Of a stretch of 64,000 nt of DNA, positions 55,101-64,000 are shown in pieces. The notes beneath the pieces were generated by a model. That model had not been told where the DNA came from and did no database searches. It saw nothing but the letters and a program-made list of their open reading frames with translations. Position 1 is the stretch's first letter. The number at the start of each line of letters is the position of its first letter. Position numbers and translations under genes: made by a program. The stretch covers positions 124,001 through 188,000 of the forward strand of contig JBCCWO010000004.1 of the NCBI GenBank assembly GCA_039193455.1, in the 5' to 3' direction. The DNA is from JBCBGF01 sp039193455 (GTDB lineage Bacteria > Pseudomonadota > Alphaproteobacteria > Rhodobacterales > Rhodobacteraceae).

Positions 55101-56453
55101 CTACCTGCGATTGAACTCGGGCGAGGCAAGCACCAGGGCCGCCGCCTCTTCCCGTGTTTCAGCCGATTCCACCGCGAAACGCAGCATCCCCGATGCCGCA
55201 TCGCCCAACGCCCGTTCCATGAAGTCTTCTGCGCTGCCAGCCCGCGCAACAACCTCGCGCGAAGCGTCAAAGGCCCAGACGATCCGGTTCGCCAGACCCA
55301 GCGGCGTGATCCAGTGCTCCGCCGCTTCCGGCCATCCATCCGGGCCCGGCGCGCCCATGAACGGTTGCCCCATTTCACGCAAAGGCCGCACAAATCTGCG
55401 CTGCACATTGCGCGCGGGCAGCCCGGTCAATTCACCGCCGGAAACCCCCAGCGCAGTGATCGCTGCGGCAAAGAAATCATGGGGTTGGCGCACCTTGGTC
55501 AGCGGTGCGTCCCAAGCCGCGGGGTGGGTCACCATCGCCTGTGTCACCGCCATCAGATCGCCACCGGACAGCCGCCAGGCCCGCTCCATCGCGCCGACAA
55601 GCGCGGGCTCGGGGTCATCGGCCACGAAATGCACCGCCATCTTGCGCGCAACATGCGCCGCCGTTGCCGGATGCTCTGCCAAATCCTCCAACACCGCCCG
55701 GATCGGCTCCAGCGACGGGCGACCGCCCCCGTATTGCCGCCCCAGCACGGTTTCGGCCCCGGGCTCCACAATGCCCTGGCGAAAGACAAACCCTTTGCCC
55801 TGGCTGCCACTCAATCCGGTGAGAAGCTCGGCCAGTTGCGTCACATCCGTCTGGCTATAGGGCCCGTCCACCCCCAGCGTGTGCAGCTCCAGCACCTCTC
55901 GCGCCAGATTCTCGTTCAGCCCGCGCCCGCGCCGCAAACCAGCGGGGGAATTGGGACCGACCGAGGCGATCTGATCAAGGTAGATCAGCATCAGAGGATG
56001 CGTGACCGCCGCAATCAGCATGTCGGAAAATCGCCCCGTGACATGGGGCCGGATCGCGGTGTCGATGTAGTCGGGCACCGTGGCGCGCATCACCAGATTT
56101 CGGGGCACCGCCGTGAAGTGGTCCGCCCAAAACCAGGTCAGCCGTTCGCGCAGCGGATCGTCGGTCTCCGCGATCCGGGCAAACCCGCCGACGAGGGCGC
56201 TTCCATACATCTCGATGATCGCATTGCGCGCCTGCCGGTCGGCCCGCTCGTTTCCGCCGCGCGTGGCATCCCGCGCTGTGCGATAGGCCTGCCCCGCCGC
56301 CATCGCGGCGTCGAGATCGGGGGTGGGATAGCGCCGCGCCATCCGGTCGCCGCGCCTCAACCGCGCGAGATGACCCGCCGCATCCCGCGGCACATCCCGA
56401 CCGCCGGGCCCATAGCCAAACCGGATCGCCGATACCGTCGCTTCCGAGATCAT
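55101..56453 (-). CDS. DUF1800 family protein
   Basis: A 450-residue protein with the family-typical arrangement: AIRFGYGPGGRDVPRDAA near the N-terminus, RERLTWFWADHFTAVPRN with MRATVPDYIDTAIRP, LGVDGPYSQTDVTQLAELLT, and ARKMAVHFVADDPEPALV. No clear signal peptide is seen in the first 20 residues. It is paired with the DUF1501 gene 10 nt downstream and probably shares its function; aspS lies 99 nt upstream. Confidence 0.9.
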   Translation of the reverse strand: MISEATVSAIRFGYGPGGRDVPRDAAGHLARLRRGDRMARRYPTPDLDAAMAAGQAYRTARDATRGGNERADRQARNAIIEMYGSALVGGFARIAETDDPLRERLTWFWADHFTAVPRNLVMRATVPDYIDTAIRPHVTGRFSDMLIAAVTHPLMLIYLDQIASVGPNSPAGLRRGRGLNENLAREVLELHTLGVDGPYSQTDVTQLAELLTGLSGSQGKGFVFRQGIVEPGAETVLGRQYGGGRPSLEPIRAVLEDLAEHPATAAHVARKMAVHFVADDPEPALVGAMERAWRLSGGDLMAVTQAMVTHPAAWDAPLTKVRQPHDFFAAAITALGVSGGELTGLPARNVQRRFVRPLREMGQPFMGAPGPDGWPEAAEHWITPLGLANRIVWAFDASREVVARAGSAEDFMERALGDAASGMLRFAVESAETREEAAALVLASPEFNRR

Positions 56454-56552
56454 AGGTGTCTCCCGCCGCTCAGTTCAGGTCATCTTGCCTGCATAGTACG
56501 GCGGAAGTTTGGAATTCCGTCGCGGGCAGATCCCGCAACGGCAGATTGGCGC

Positions 56553-58328
56553 CTATTCGCGCGGCAGCACCCGCAGACCCAGCTCCATCAACTGTTCCGG
56601 CGTCGGCTCGGACGGCGCGCCCATCATCAGGTCTTCGGCGCGCTGGTTCATCGGGAACATGATGACCTCGCGGATGTTCGCCTCATCAGCAAGCAGCATC
56701 ACCATACGGTCGATGCCCAGCGCACAACCGCCATGGGGCGGCGCGCCGTATTTGAAGGCGTTGACCATCCCGCCAAAGCGCTTCTCCACCTCGTCAGAGC
56801 CATAGCCCGCAAGCTCGAACGCCTTGTACATGATCTCCAGCTTGTGGTTCCGGATCGCGCCCGAGATCAGCTCATACCCGTTGCAGGCCAGGTCATACTG
56901 ATAGCCCAACACGTCCAGCGGGTCACCCGCCAGCGCCTCCAATCCCCCTTGCGGCATCGAAAACGGGTTGTGCGAGAAATCGACCGTGCCGGTTTCCTCA
57001 TCGGCCTCGTACATCGGGAAATCGACGATCCAACAAAAGGCGAAGCGGTCTTGTTCGGTTAGGTTCAACTCCTCGCCGATCACGTTGCGCGCCCGGCCTG
57101 CCACCGCCTCGAATGACGCGGGCTTCCCACCCAGGAAAAACGCCGCATCGCCCACGCCGAGGTCCAGTTGCTGCCGGATCGCCTCGGTCCGCTCGGGCCC
57201 GATGTTCTTGGCCAGTGGGCCCGCAGCCTCCATGCCCCCATCGGCCTCACGCCAGAAGATATACCCCATCCCCGGCAGGCCCTCTTTCTGGGCATAGGCG
57301 TTCATCCGGTCACAGAACTTGCGCGACCCGCCGCCCTTCGCGGGGATCGCCCGGATCTCCGTACCCTCCTGCTCCAAGAGCTTGGCAAAGATCGCAAAGT
57401 TCGAGCCGCGGAAATGCTCGGACACGATCTCCATCTTGATCGGGTTGCGCAGATCCGGCTTGTCGGTGCCGTACCACCGCATCGCATCGGCATAGGCGAT
57501 GCGCGGCCACTCGGCGTCAACGCGCCGGCCGCCACCAAACGCCTCGAACGCGCCACGCAGGACGGGCTCCATCGTGGCAAAGACGTCTTCCTGCTCGACA
57601 AAGCTCATCTCGACATCAAGCTGGTAGAAATCGGTGGGCGAGCGATCCGCCCGCGGATCTTCATCTCGGAAACAGGGCGCGATCTGGAAATACTTGTCGA
57701 AGCCCGACACCATGATCAGCTGTTTGAATTGCTGCGGCGCCTGCGGCAGCGCGTAGAACTTGCCGGGATGGAGCCGCGAGGGCACCAGAAAATCGCGCGC
57801 CCCTTCGGGCGACGACGCGGTGATGACCGGCGTCTGAAACTCGGTAAAGCCCGTGTCCCACATCCGCTTGCGCAGGTCCGCCACGACTTTCGAGCGCAGC
57901 ATGATGTTGTCATGCAGTTTCTCGCGCCGCAGATCGAGGAACCGGTACCGTAGCCGGGTCTCTTCGGGATACTCCTGATCGCCGAACACCATCAGCGGCA
58001 ATTCGTCGGCCGCGCCCAGCACTTCCATGTCCCGAACAAACACCTCGATCTCCCCGGTGGGGATCTTCGGGTTCACCAGCTCGGGGTCACGCGCCTTCAC
58101 CTCGCCATCGATGCGGATGCACCATTCGCTGCGCACGGTCTCGATCTCGGAAAAAACCGGGCTGTCGGGGTCGGCCAGCACCTGCGTCATCCCGTAATGG
58201 TCGCGCAGGTCGATGAACAGAACGCCGCCGTGATCGCGCACGCGATGCACCCATCCTGCCAGACGCACGGTCTGGCCCACATGGGCGGCGTTCAGGTCAG
58301 CGCAGGAGTGGCTGCGATAGGCGTGCAT
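56553..58328 (-). CDS. aspS: Aspartyl-tRNA synthetase (probably non-discriminating AspRS)
   Basis: A 591-residue class II synthetase. The N-terminal OB-fold anticodon domain begins MHAYRSHSCADLNAAHVGQT; motif 2 is CFRDEDPRADRSPTDFYQLD; motif 3 is GCALGIDRMVMLLA; the GAD insertion lies between. This is the bacterial-type enzyme with insertion domain. In alphaproteobacteria such AspRS is often non-discriminating and works with GatCAB, but no residue here proves it. Essential housekeeping gene; ATG at 58328. Confidence 0.96.
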   Translation of the reverse strand: MHAYRSHSCADLNAAHVGQTVRLAGWVHRVRDHGGVLFIDLRDHYGMTQVLADPDSPVFSEIETVRSEWCIRIDGEVKARDPELVNPKIPTGEIEVFVRDMEVLGAADELPLMVFGDQEYPEETRLRYRFLDLRREKLHDNIMLRSKVVADLRKRMWDTGFTEFQTPVITASSPEGARDFLVPSRLHPGKFYALPQAPQQFKQLIMVSGFDKYFQIAPCFRDEDPRADRSPTDFYQLDVEMSFVEQEDVFATMEPVLRGAFEAFGGGRRVDAEWPRIAYADAMRWYGTDKPDLRNPIKMEIVSEHFRGSNFAIFAKLLEQEGTEIRAIPAKGGGSRKFCDRMNAYAQKEGLPGMGYIFWREADGGMEAAGPLAKNIGPERTEAIRQQLDLGVGDAAFFLGGKPASFEAVAGRARNVIGEELNLTEQDRFAFCWIVDFPMYEADEETGTVDFSHNPFSMPQGGLEALAGDPLDVLGYQYDLACNGYELISGAIRNHKLEIMYKAFELAGYGSDEVEKRFGGMVNAFKYGAPPHGGCALGIDRMVMLLADEANIREVIMFPMNQRAEDLMMGAPSEPTPEQLMELGLRVLPRE

Positions 58329-58402
58329 GGGCGTCCCTCGGGAAGACAATCAGATCCGCGCCGATACATACGTGGCGGGCCGGGAAGTCAACCCGGCCCC
58401 CT

Positions 58403-58460
58403 CTTTGGTCTGGAAATATCCCGGGGGGACGCGCGGCACGCGCGGCGGGGCAGAGCCCCC
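58403..58460 (-). repeat. Intergenic palindromic repeat, copy 3
   Basis: Shares CTTTGGTC, AAATATCCCGGGGGGACG and the GGCGGGGCAGAGCCCCC end hairpin with the other two copies. It begins right beyond the bchJ stop on the minus strand (1 nt gap) and lies upstream of aspS; it may end the bchEJ message. Confidence 0.75.
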
Positions 58461-58461
58461 T

Positions 58462-59049
58462 CTACCCGATCTCGAACACGCAGGCCTCGGCCCCCATCGC
58501 ACAGCATGCGGTCTCACGCGCGCGCAACCGGTCGTCGACCAGCACCCGGAAAAGATGCTCAAACACCGCCGCGTGCCAGTGACACAAGGGATGGGCAGAA
58601 AACTCCCCCCGGACGACCGGGTTGTCCGTGATGGCAAACCGCAGGGGTCGCAGCGACACGATCTCAAACGCCCCCGATCCGGCGAAGGTCCACGCGTTCT
58701 TGGCAATCGCCCGCGCCAGGATCGGCCCCGCGATCCGGCCGGGCAAGGCCTTCAGCACCCACTGCGCCCCGCGCGGGATGCGGTTTTCCAGGATGTACTG
58801 CGCGGTCCGTTCCCCCGCCGCCCAGGCGAGTGCGGGCGCCAGTTCCGGCACCTCGGCCCGCATCGCCTGATGCAGCCGCGCCACCGGCGCCTCGTCGATC
58901 AGCCCGGTCATGTCCGGCAACGTGACGATCCCGGCCTCCAGCAGCAGCGCATCCCGCAACTCCGCCCCGCCGGCCTGTTCCAAGAGCGGCAACAGCTGGG
59001 TCAGGGCATTGGGCCCGATCAGGCCACCGGGGGCTGCGCCATCAGGCAT
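58462..59049 (-). CDS. bchJ: 4-vinyl reductase-domain protein, BchJ
   Basis: A 195-residue V4R-domain protein associated with bacteriochlorophyll synthesis. The BchJ pattern is visible: N-terminal IGPNALTQLLPLLEQAGG, central AWAAGERTAQYILENRIPRG and the C-terminal V4R core HPLCHWHAAVFEHLFRVLVD with ACCAMGAEACVFEIG, including His and Cys residues. BchJ was first named a 4-vinyl reductase but is now thought to help supply intermediates rather than catalyse reduction. It starts 8 nt inside the 3' end of bchE. Confidence 0.88.
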   Translation of the reverse strand: MPDGAAPGGLIGPNALTQLLPLLEQAGGAELRDALLLEAGIVTLPDMTGLIDEAPVARLHQAMRAEVPELAPALAWAAGERTAQYILENRIPRGAQWVLKALPGRIAGPILARAIAKNAWTFAGSGAFEIVSLRPLRFAITDNPVVRGEFSAHPLCHWHAAVFEHLFRVLVDDRLRARETACCAMGAEACVFEIG

Positions 59050-60706
59050 CTTCCATCTGCTGATCGCCGCCACCGCAGGCCCGCACCTCGGCGCCGTTGG
59101 GCATCTTGAAGCCCTGCGTCCGCTCCTCCGCCCGGTCCTTCATCTGCGCCTTCACCGCCTCGCGCCGCTCGGCCGCGCGCGCGGCCCGGTCGGCGGCGGC
59201 TTCCCAGTCATCGAGCTGCGCCTCGGCAATGGTGCGGGTCTCGTCAAAGTCGAAATGTACGGTCTTCTTGGTCTGCGGCCCCCAATAGCCGGCTTTGCCC
59301 AGGTCATAGAACGTGCGGCCCACGCCCGCTTTCAGGAACGCCTTCAGGCACCCCAACAGATAGCGCCTCCGATACCCGGTACCCCGCCAGGGATAATGGA
59401 ACAGCGCCTTTTGCATGTAAAAGCGGCGATAGTTCTTCATCACCCCATCCAAAAGCTCGCCCCGGGTCAGCGCGGCAGGCTTCATGATCGGCGTCACGAA
59501 GTTGTATTTCGAATAGTCGAAGATCTCGACCTGATCGCGGATCTCCTGGAACAGCGGCGTGAACGGCCAGGGTGTATACATCGCCCAGTTGGCCAGATCG
59601 GGCTGCCAGTCCCAAGCCATGCGATAGGTCTCTTCCAGCGTTTCCTCGGTCTCGTTGTCGAGCCCGACGATAAACTGCGCCTCGACAAAGATATCCGCCT
59701 CGCGCAGCAGCCGGATCGCTTCCTTGTTCTCTTCGACCTTCGTTTCCTTGTTGAAGCGGTCGAGCTTCAGCTGCGCCGCCGCCTCGGTCCCGAGCGACAC
59801 ATGCACGAGCCCCGCCTTGCGGTAGAGCGCAAGCTCGTTCTTGTCGCGCATGATGTCTGTGACGCGCGTGTTGATCCCCCATTGCACGCGCCGCGGCAGA
59901 TCCCGCGCGATCAGTTCCTCACAGAACTGAACGAATTTCTTCTTGTTTATCGTGGGTTCCTCATCGGCAAGGATGAAGAACCCGACATCATGCTCGTTCA
60001 CGAGGTTCTCAATCTCATCAACCACCGCAATCGGGTCGCGCACGCGGTAGTCGCGCCAGAACTTCCATTGCGAACAGAACGAACAGGTGAAGGGGCAGCC
60101 ACGGGCCAGGTTCGGGATCGCCACGCGCTTGCCCAGCGGAATGTAAATGTACTTCTCCCACTCCAAAAGCGACCAGTCGGGGTTGATCCCTTCCAGGTCC
60201 TTGACGGTCGAGGCCGCAGGCGTCGCCACGATCTCATCCCCGTCGACAAAGGCCAGCCCCTTGATCTTGCGCCGGTCCGCGGGCCAGCGCCCGTCCTCGA
60301 TGGCCAGCATCAGTTCGGTCACGATCTCTTCGCCCTCGCCCCGCACGATCACGTCGACCCAGGGCGCCTCGGACAGCACTTGCTTGTACATGAACGTCGC
60401 ATGCACCCCGCCCAGCACGCGCACCGCGTTGGGCACCACCTCCTTGGCGATCTCCAGCGCACGTTCGGCCACATAGATTGACGGCGTAATCGCCGTCAGG
60501 CCAACAACGTCGGGCTGCACCTCGGCGATGCGGGCGCGCAGCGTGTCGTCGTCGATATCGTTGGTCATCGCATCGATGAAGTGAATATCGTCAAAGCCCG
60601 CAGCCTTCAGCGAGCCTGCCAGATAGGCCACCCAGGCCGGTGGCCAGTTGCCCGCAATCTCGGCGCCGCCAGAGTGGTAATTGGGGTGAATGAACAGAAT
60701 CCGCAT
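59042..60706 (-). CDS. bchE: Mg-protoporphyrin IX monomethyl ester anaerobic cyclase, BchE
   Basis: Radical-SAM, cobalamin-type enzyme that builds the isocyclic ring of bacteriochlorophyll without oxygen. The radical-SAM cysteines are Cys204, Cys208 and Cys211 in CPFTCSFCSQW. The N-terminal cobalamin-binding-like domain (MRILFIHPNYHSGGAEIAGN, DVVGLTAITPSIYVAERAL) and the EMIKxx-like end are typical; length 554 is normal. Two PpsR-type sites lie 18-60 nt upstream of the start. It is coupled to bchJ by an 8-bp overlap. No other bch, crt or puf gene is in the window. Confidence 0.96.
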   Translation of the reverse strand: MRILFIHPNYHSGGAEIAGNWPPAWVAYLAGSLKAAGFDDIHFIDAMTNDIDDDTLRARIAEVQPDVVGLTAITPSIYVAERALEIAKEVVPNAVRVLGGVHATFMYKQVLSEAPWVDVIVRGEGEEIVTELMLAIEDGRWPADRRKIKGLAFVDGDEIVATPAASTVKDLEGINPDWSLLEWEKYIYIPLGKRVAIPNLARGCPFTCSFCSQWKFWRDYRVRDPIAVVDEIENLVNEHDVGFFILADEEPTINKKKFVQFCEELIARDLPRRVQWGINTRVTDIMRDKNELALYRKAGLVHVSLGTEAAAQLKLDRFNKETKVEENKEAIRLLREADIFVEAQFIVGLDNETEETLEETYRMAWDWQPDLANWAMYTPWPFTPLFQEIRDQVEIFDYSKYNFVTPIMKPAALTRGELLDGVMKNYRRFYMQKALFHYPWRGTGYRRRYLLGCLKAFLKAGVGRTFYDLGKAGYWGPQTKKTVHFDFDETRTIAEAQLDDWEAAADRAARAAERREAVKAQMKDRAEERTQGFKMPNGAEVRACGGGDQQMEDA

Positions 60707-60723
60707 CCGGAGCTCCCCTGATA

Positions 60724-60741
60724 TGTCAGAGTTACTTTACA
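60724..60741. promoter_or_regulatory. PpsR/CrtJ-type site 1 (TGT-N12-ACA)
   Basis: TGTCAGAGTTACTTTACA matches the TGT-N12-ACA consensus of the photosynthesis repressor PpsR/CrtJ. It lies 18 nt upstream of the bchE start, within the promoter region. Confidence 0.7.
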
Positions 60742-60748
60742 CAGTGTA

Positions 60749-60766
60749 TGTCTAGTCAACTTGACA
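60749..60766. promoter_or_regulatory. PpsR/CrtJ-type site 2 (TGTC-N10-GACA)
   Basis: TGTCTAGTCAACTTGACA matches the stricter TGTcN10gACA form, and is extended by TAT/ATA-type flanks into an 8-bp-arm palindrome (TGTATGTC-N10-GACATACA at 60745-60770). The centre lies 25 bp from site 1, allowing cooperative binding of two PpsR units. Confidence 0.78.
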
Positions 60767-60830
60767 TACATCAACTGTCTGGCACGGATTTGCCTAAGAA
60801 TGTCTAACCGGCTTTACAGGCTGGCGGTTC

Positions 60831-60860
60831 TTGGCAATCATATAGGGCAATCAACATATA
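60831..60860 (+). promoter_or_regulatory. Possible promoter of the cfa gene
   Basis: TTGGCA at 60831-60836 and CATATA at 60855-60860 are spaced by 18 bp and could form a sigma-70-type promoter for the downstream cyclopropane-fatty-acid synthase gene, 58 nt before its start codon. Match is moderate; no independent support. Confidence 0.35.
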
Positions 60861-60917
60861 AGAGCAGGCAAGACGCAGACGCCAGGGACGGTGCGGGGGG
60901 CACCGAAGGGGGTGAAC

Positions 60918-62150
60918 ATGTGGTCACGGCTTTTGGCTGCGATGCTTGAAAAAATGTTTCGGACCGGCACCTTGGCGGTCCATTTTCCCGATGGCAGCTC
61001 GGACACGTTCGGTGACGGCACGGGTGCGACCGTGACCGTGCGCCTGGCCGATCCCGATCTGCCGCGCCGCATCCTGCTGAACCCCGAGATGGCGGTGGGC
61101 GAGGCCTATATGGATGCCACGCTGACCATTGACGACGACAACCTGCGCGGCCTTCTCGCACTGGCCTTGCGCAACATGACGAACGCCCAAGGCGGTGTCT
61201 GGTGGCAGGCCCCGCTCGACCACGGGCGCACAGCCCTGCGGTGGTGGCGCCAGTTCAACCCGGCAAGCCGGGCCCGCGCCAATGTCGCCCACCACTACGA
61301 CCTCTCGGCCGAGCTGTACGAGCTCTTTCTCGACGCCGACAAACAGTATTCCTGCGCCTATTTCACCTATCCCGGCCAAAGCCTCGAGGATGCACAGGCC
61401 GCCAAGAAGGCCCATATCGCCAACAAGCTTTGCATCGAACCGGGCATGCAGGTGCTCGATATCGGCTGTGGCTGGGGCGGTATGGCGCTTAGTTTGGCGC
61501 GCGACTACGGCGCCCGTGTTGTGGGCGTTACACTCAGCGCCGAACAGCACAAAATCGCAACCGAGCGGGCCCGCGCCGCGGGTCTGTCTGATCAGGTCGA
61601 GTTCCGCCTCACCGACTACCGCCGCGTGCGCGAAACATTCGACCGCATCGTCTCGGTCGGTATGTTCGAACATGTGGGCGTCCCGCATTACCGCGAATAC
61701 TTCCGCAACGTGTCCGACCGGCTCGCGCCCGACGGCGTGGCGCTGATCCACACCATCGGGCGGATGCGTCCGCCTGGCAGCACAAGCCCCTGGATCGACA
61801 AATACATCTTCCCCGGCGGCTACTGCCCGTCCTTGTCCGAGATGACGAAAGCCATTGAAAAGGAAGAGCTTTACGCCTGTGACGTTGAAATCCTACGACT
61901 CCACTACGCCGAAACCCTGCGCCACTGGACCGAACGGTTCGAGGCCAATATCGAAGCGGCGACGCAGCTCTACGATGACCGGTTCTGCCGCATGTGGCGC
62001 TATTACATGGCGGCTTGCGAAATGACCTTCCGCCATGGCCGGCAGGCAGTGTTTCAGGTGCAACTTGCCCATGATCAGGCCGCCGTGCCGCTGACCCGGG
62101 AATACCTGTATCCTGCCGAGTCTGCCGCGGTTCAGCACGCCGCCGAATAG
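60918..62150 (+). CDS. cfa: Cyclopropane-fatty-acyl-phospholipid synthase
   Basis: A 410-residue SAM-dependent enzyme that adds a methylene bridge to unsaturated membrane lipids. The SAM motif is VLDIGCGWGGMALSLA, followed by GVTLSAEQHKIATERA; catalytic-region motifs include NVAHHYDLSAELYELFLD, YSCAYF, SVGMFEHVG and FPGGYCPSL. The ATG at 60918 is chosen by homology and has a GGGGG stretch upstream. It is divergent from bchE, sharing the 210-bp space with the PpsR sites. Confidence 0.95.
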   Translation: MWSRLLAAMLEKMFRTGTLAVHFPDGSSDTFGDGTGATVTVRLADPDLPRRILLNPEMAVGEAYMDATLTIDDDNLRGLLALALRNMTNAQGGVWWQAPLDHGRTALRWWRQFNPASRARANVAHHYDLSAELYELFLDADKQYSCAYFTYPGQSLEDAQAAKKAHIANKLCIEPGMQVLDIGCGWGGMALSLARDYGARVVGVTLSAEQHKIATERARAAGLSDQVEFRLTDYRRVRETFDRIVSVGMFEHVGVPHYREYFRNVSDRLAPDGVALIHTIGRMRPPGSTSPWIDKYIFPGGYCPSLSEMTKAIEKEELYACDVEILRLHYAETLRHWTERFEANIEAATQLYDDRFCRMWRYYMAACEMTFRHGRQAVFQVQLAHDQAAVPLTREYLYPAESAAVQHAAE

Positions 62151-62196
62151 GCCAACCTGCCAAATTTCTGCCGCGATCCTGTGGTCTGGCCAAGGA

Positions 62197-63519
62197 ATGG
62201 TTCTGGATGGGACACAGTCTGTTGCGCCACGCAAAGGCGCTGTGCTGGCGCTTGCGGTGTTCGCGCTATGCGCGGCGCTGATCTGGCTGGTTGCGGGCCA
62301 CAAACCCTCACCAGATCTCTACGCCACGTGGCTTGCAGGGGAATTCTTTGCTCAAGGCGCGCTCGACGCGATCTACCCCGCTGATACCGATGTCTTCCGC
62401 ATGCTCCCGCCCGAGGCCTGGGTCGCGCTCGAGACATCGCGCGGCTATTCCGGCGATCTCTACCCGTTCATTTACCCCCCACTCTGGGCGGCGCTTTCAA
62501 GCCTGCTTCAGGGGCACGCCACCTTCACGCAGGTCGTATCGGCGGCCACCGTCATCAACGCGAGCCTTCTGTCGGCCATGATCGTGCTGGCCTGGCGCGC
62601 CGCCGGGCAACGCATCCCGCTATTGGCCTGGGCGGCGATCTCAATGCTGGCGATCGTGGTCACGCCCATCGGGCTCGTCGCGATCAACCAGAACCAGCCG
62701 CAGATCCTCGTCAGCTTCCTGATCGTCCTCACGATTGAACGCCACCGCAGCGGGCACCCGGGCTGGGCAGGCGCCGTCTTGGCCCTTGCCGCAGCGATCA
62801 AGATCTACCCCGCGCTCTTCGCCATCTTCTATCTGGCCACGCGCGACTGGGCGGCATTGCGCGGCTTTACCGTGGCGGGCGCATTGCTGGGCGGCGCCTC
62901 TATCTCGCTAGCAGGCTGGCCCCTGCATGTGCTGTTTCTCGAACAGCTCGCCACGATTTCAAACACGATCCTGATCACCCCGCTGACATTCACTTTTGGC
63001 ACAGCGATCGGGCAGTTCATCGACCGCGACACGTTAGAGTTCGTGATCTCGGCCCGGATCATCACGGATGGCAGCCCCGAGGGCGGCTGGTGGGTGATCG
63101 CCAAAGGACCTGTACTCTCGGCGCTGTGCACCGTCGCAACGCTGGCCATCCTTGCCGTCTGTGCCTGCCTCTACGCACAGGCCGCGCCCGAGATGCGCGC
63201 GGCCTGCATCTGGCCCCTGGCGCTTGGTGCGGTCGCGTTGATTTCCCCGATCAGCTGGGTCTACCACTACCTGCCTGTCTTTGCCTTCCTGCCGCATCTG
63301 CTGCACCTTCTGGGCAATCGCGCCGGGTCCCTCCTCCTGATGGGTGGCTTGTTCCCGATCACGCTCTTCACGTTCCCGTTCCTCAAAGAAATCCCGCTCA
63401 TTCCGGCGCCAAGTCAGTTCGTCGGGACACTCTGCGTGACCGCTCTGATCGCCGGTTTCGGGGTCGCCGCCACACGGCGCGGCGTCCCATCCACGGCCCC
63501 CCGCCCCGCCAGCGCCTGA
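62197..63519 (+). CDS. GT87-like (DUF2029) membrane glycosyltransferase
   Basis: A 440-residue polytopic membrane protein with about ten hydrophobic helices. Conserved features of the GT87/DUF2029 group are seen: SPDLYATWLAGEFFAQGAL in the first periplasmic loop, YPPLWAALSSLL and AAAIKIYPALFAIFYL. These enzymes transfer mannose or other sugars from polyprenyl donors. Native acceptor unknown. It lies 46 nt after cfa on the same strand and may be cotranscribed. Confidence 0.82.
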   Translation: MVLDGTQSVAPRKGAVLALAVFALCAALIWLVAGHKPSPDLYATWLAGEFFAQGALDAIYPADTDVFRMLPPEAWVALETSRGYSGDLYPFIYPPLWAALSSLLQGHATFTQVVSAATVINASLLSAMIVLAWRAAGQRIPLLAWAAISMLAIVVTPIGLVAINQNQPQILVSFLIVLTIERHRSGHPGWAGAVLALAAAIKIYPALFAIFYLATRDWAALRGFTVAGALLGGASISLAGWPLHVLFLEQLATISNTILITPLTFTFGTAIGQFIDRDTLEFVISARIITDGSPEGGWWVIAKGPVLSALCTVATLAILAVCACLYAQAAPEMRAACIWPLALGAVALISPISWVYHYLPVFAFLPHLLHLLGNRAGSLLLMGGLFPITLFTFPFLKEIPLIPAPSQFVGTLCVTALIAGFGVAATRRGVPSTAPRPASA

Positions 63520-63598
63520 GACCGCCGCAATCGGCTTGCACGCGCCCCGCGCCCCGGTATAACGCGGCCAATTTGCCGTCTGCCCGTGGGGAGCCCCG

Positions 63599-64000
<402 letters not shown>

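Noticed and set aside
54903..57062. Plus-strand open frame of 719 codons crossing the DUF1501, DUF1800 and aspS genes
   Set aside because: Spans three real minus-strand genes and an intergenic gap; its content is His/Arg/Pro-rich with no domain-like sequence.

Overview
The window is GC-rich, densely packed DNA from an alphaproteobacterium, most likely a Rhodobacteraceae (Roseobacter-group) organism. Support comes from the propionyl-CoA carboxylase/methylmalonyl-CoA mutase cluster, the bchE-bchJ pair, a tripartite tricarboxylate transporter, small DUF1127, DUF1467 and DUF6455 proteins, and a recurrent intergenic palindrome ending in an AAATATCCCGGGGG-type core. No rRNA, tRNA, insertion sequence, phage gene or CRISPR array was seen.

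Layout. Positions 1-7.7 kb hold the propionate/methylmalonyl-CoA module on the minus strand (mutase, cut by the left edge; pccA; pccB) with small lipoproteins between. From 7.9 to 18 kb come an MFS exporter, RidA, a TetR-SDR divergent pair with two matching operators, clpX and clpP, an ArsR-SRPBCC pair with tandem palindromes over the start codon, a photolyase-like flavoprotein, and a LysR-methyltransferase divergent pair. From 18 to 25.5 kb lies a six-gene minus-strand sugar (or sugar-osmolyte) uptake operon: LacI regulator, binding protein, two permeases, a GH63/MGH-like glycoside hydrolase and the ATPase, coupled by short overlaps except for a 69-nt gap after the binding-protein gene. From 26 to 32.6 kb a TctCBA importer stands divergent to a hydantoinase / VOC / Asp-Glu racemase / DapA-like catabolic operon. 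From 32.6 to 40.8 kb comes a peptide-type ABC importer operon ending in an aldehyde dehydrogenase; its probable binding protein lies beyond two unrelated genes.

Positions 41-48 kb hold a membrane-anchored thioredoxin-like protein, an M20 deacylase, kdsB and kdsD for KDO synthesis, malQ, two DUF6455 paralogues and an M48 lipoprotein protease. Positions 48-53.8 kb hold small redox and unknown proteins, a histone-deacetylase-family enzyme, a nitroreductase, an EI24/CysZ-like membrane protein, methylmalonyl-CoA epimerase (completing the pathway of the left end, about 45 kb away), an orphan response regulator and a GNAT acetyltransferase. Positions 53.9-64 kb hold the secreted DUF1800/DUF1501 pair, aspS, bchJ and bchE behind two PpsR-type sites, cyclopropane-fatty-acid synthase, a GT87-like membrane glycosyltransferase and the start of carB.

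The points most worth following are the hydantoinase/racemase/DapA-like cassette of unknown substrate, the ABC permease carrying a DUF11-like periplasmic insert, the photolyase-like protein whose antenna-like half appears to sit at the C-terminus, two regulators without an ordinary start codon, and bchEJ under PpsR-type sites with no other photosynthesis gene in view. All functional statements come from reading the sequence; no database search was run.
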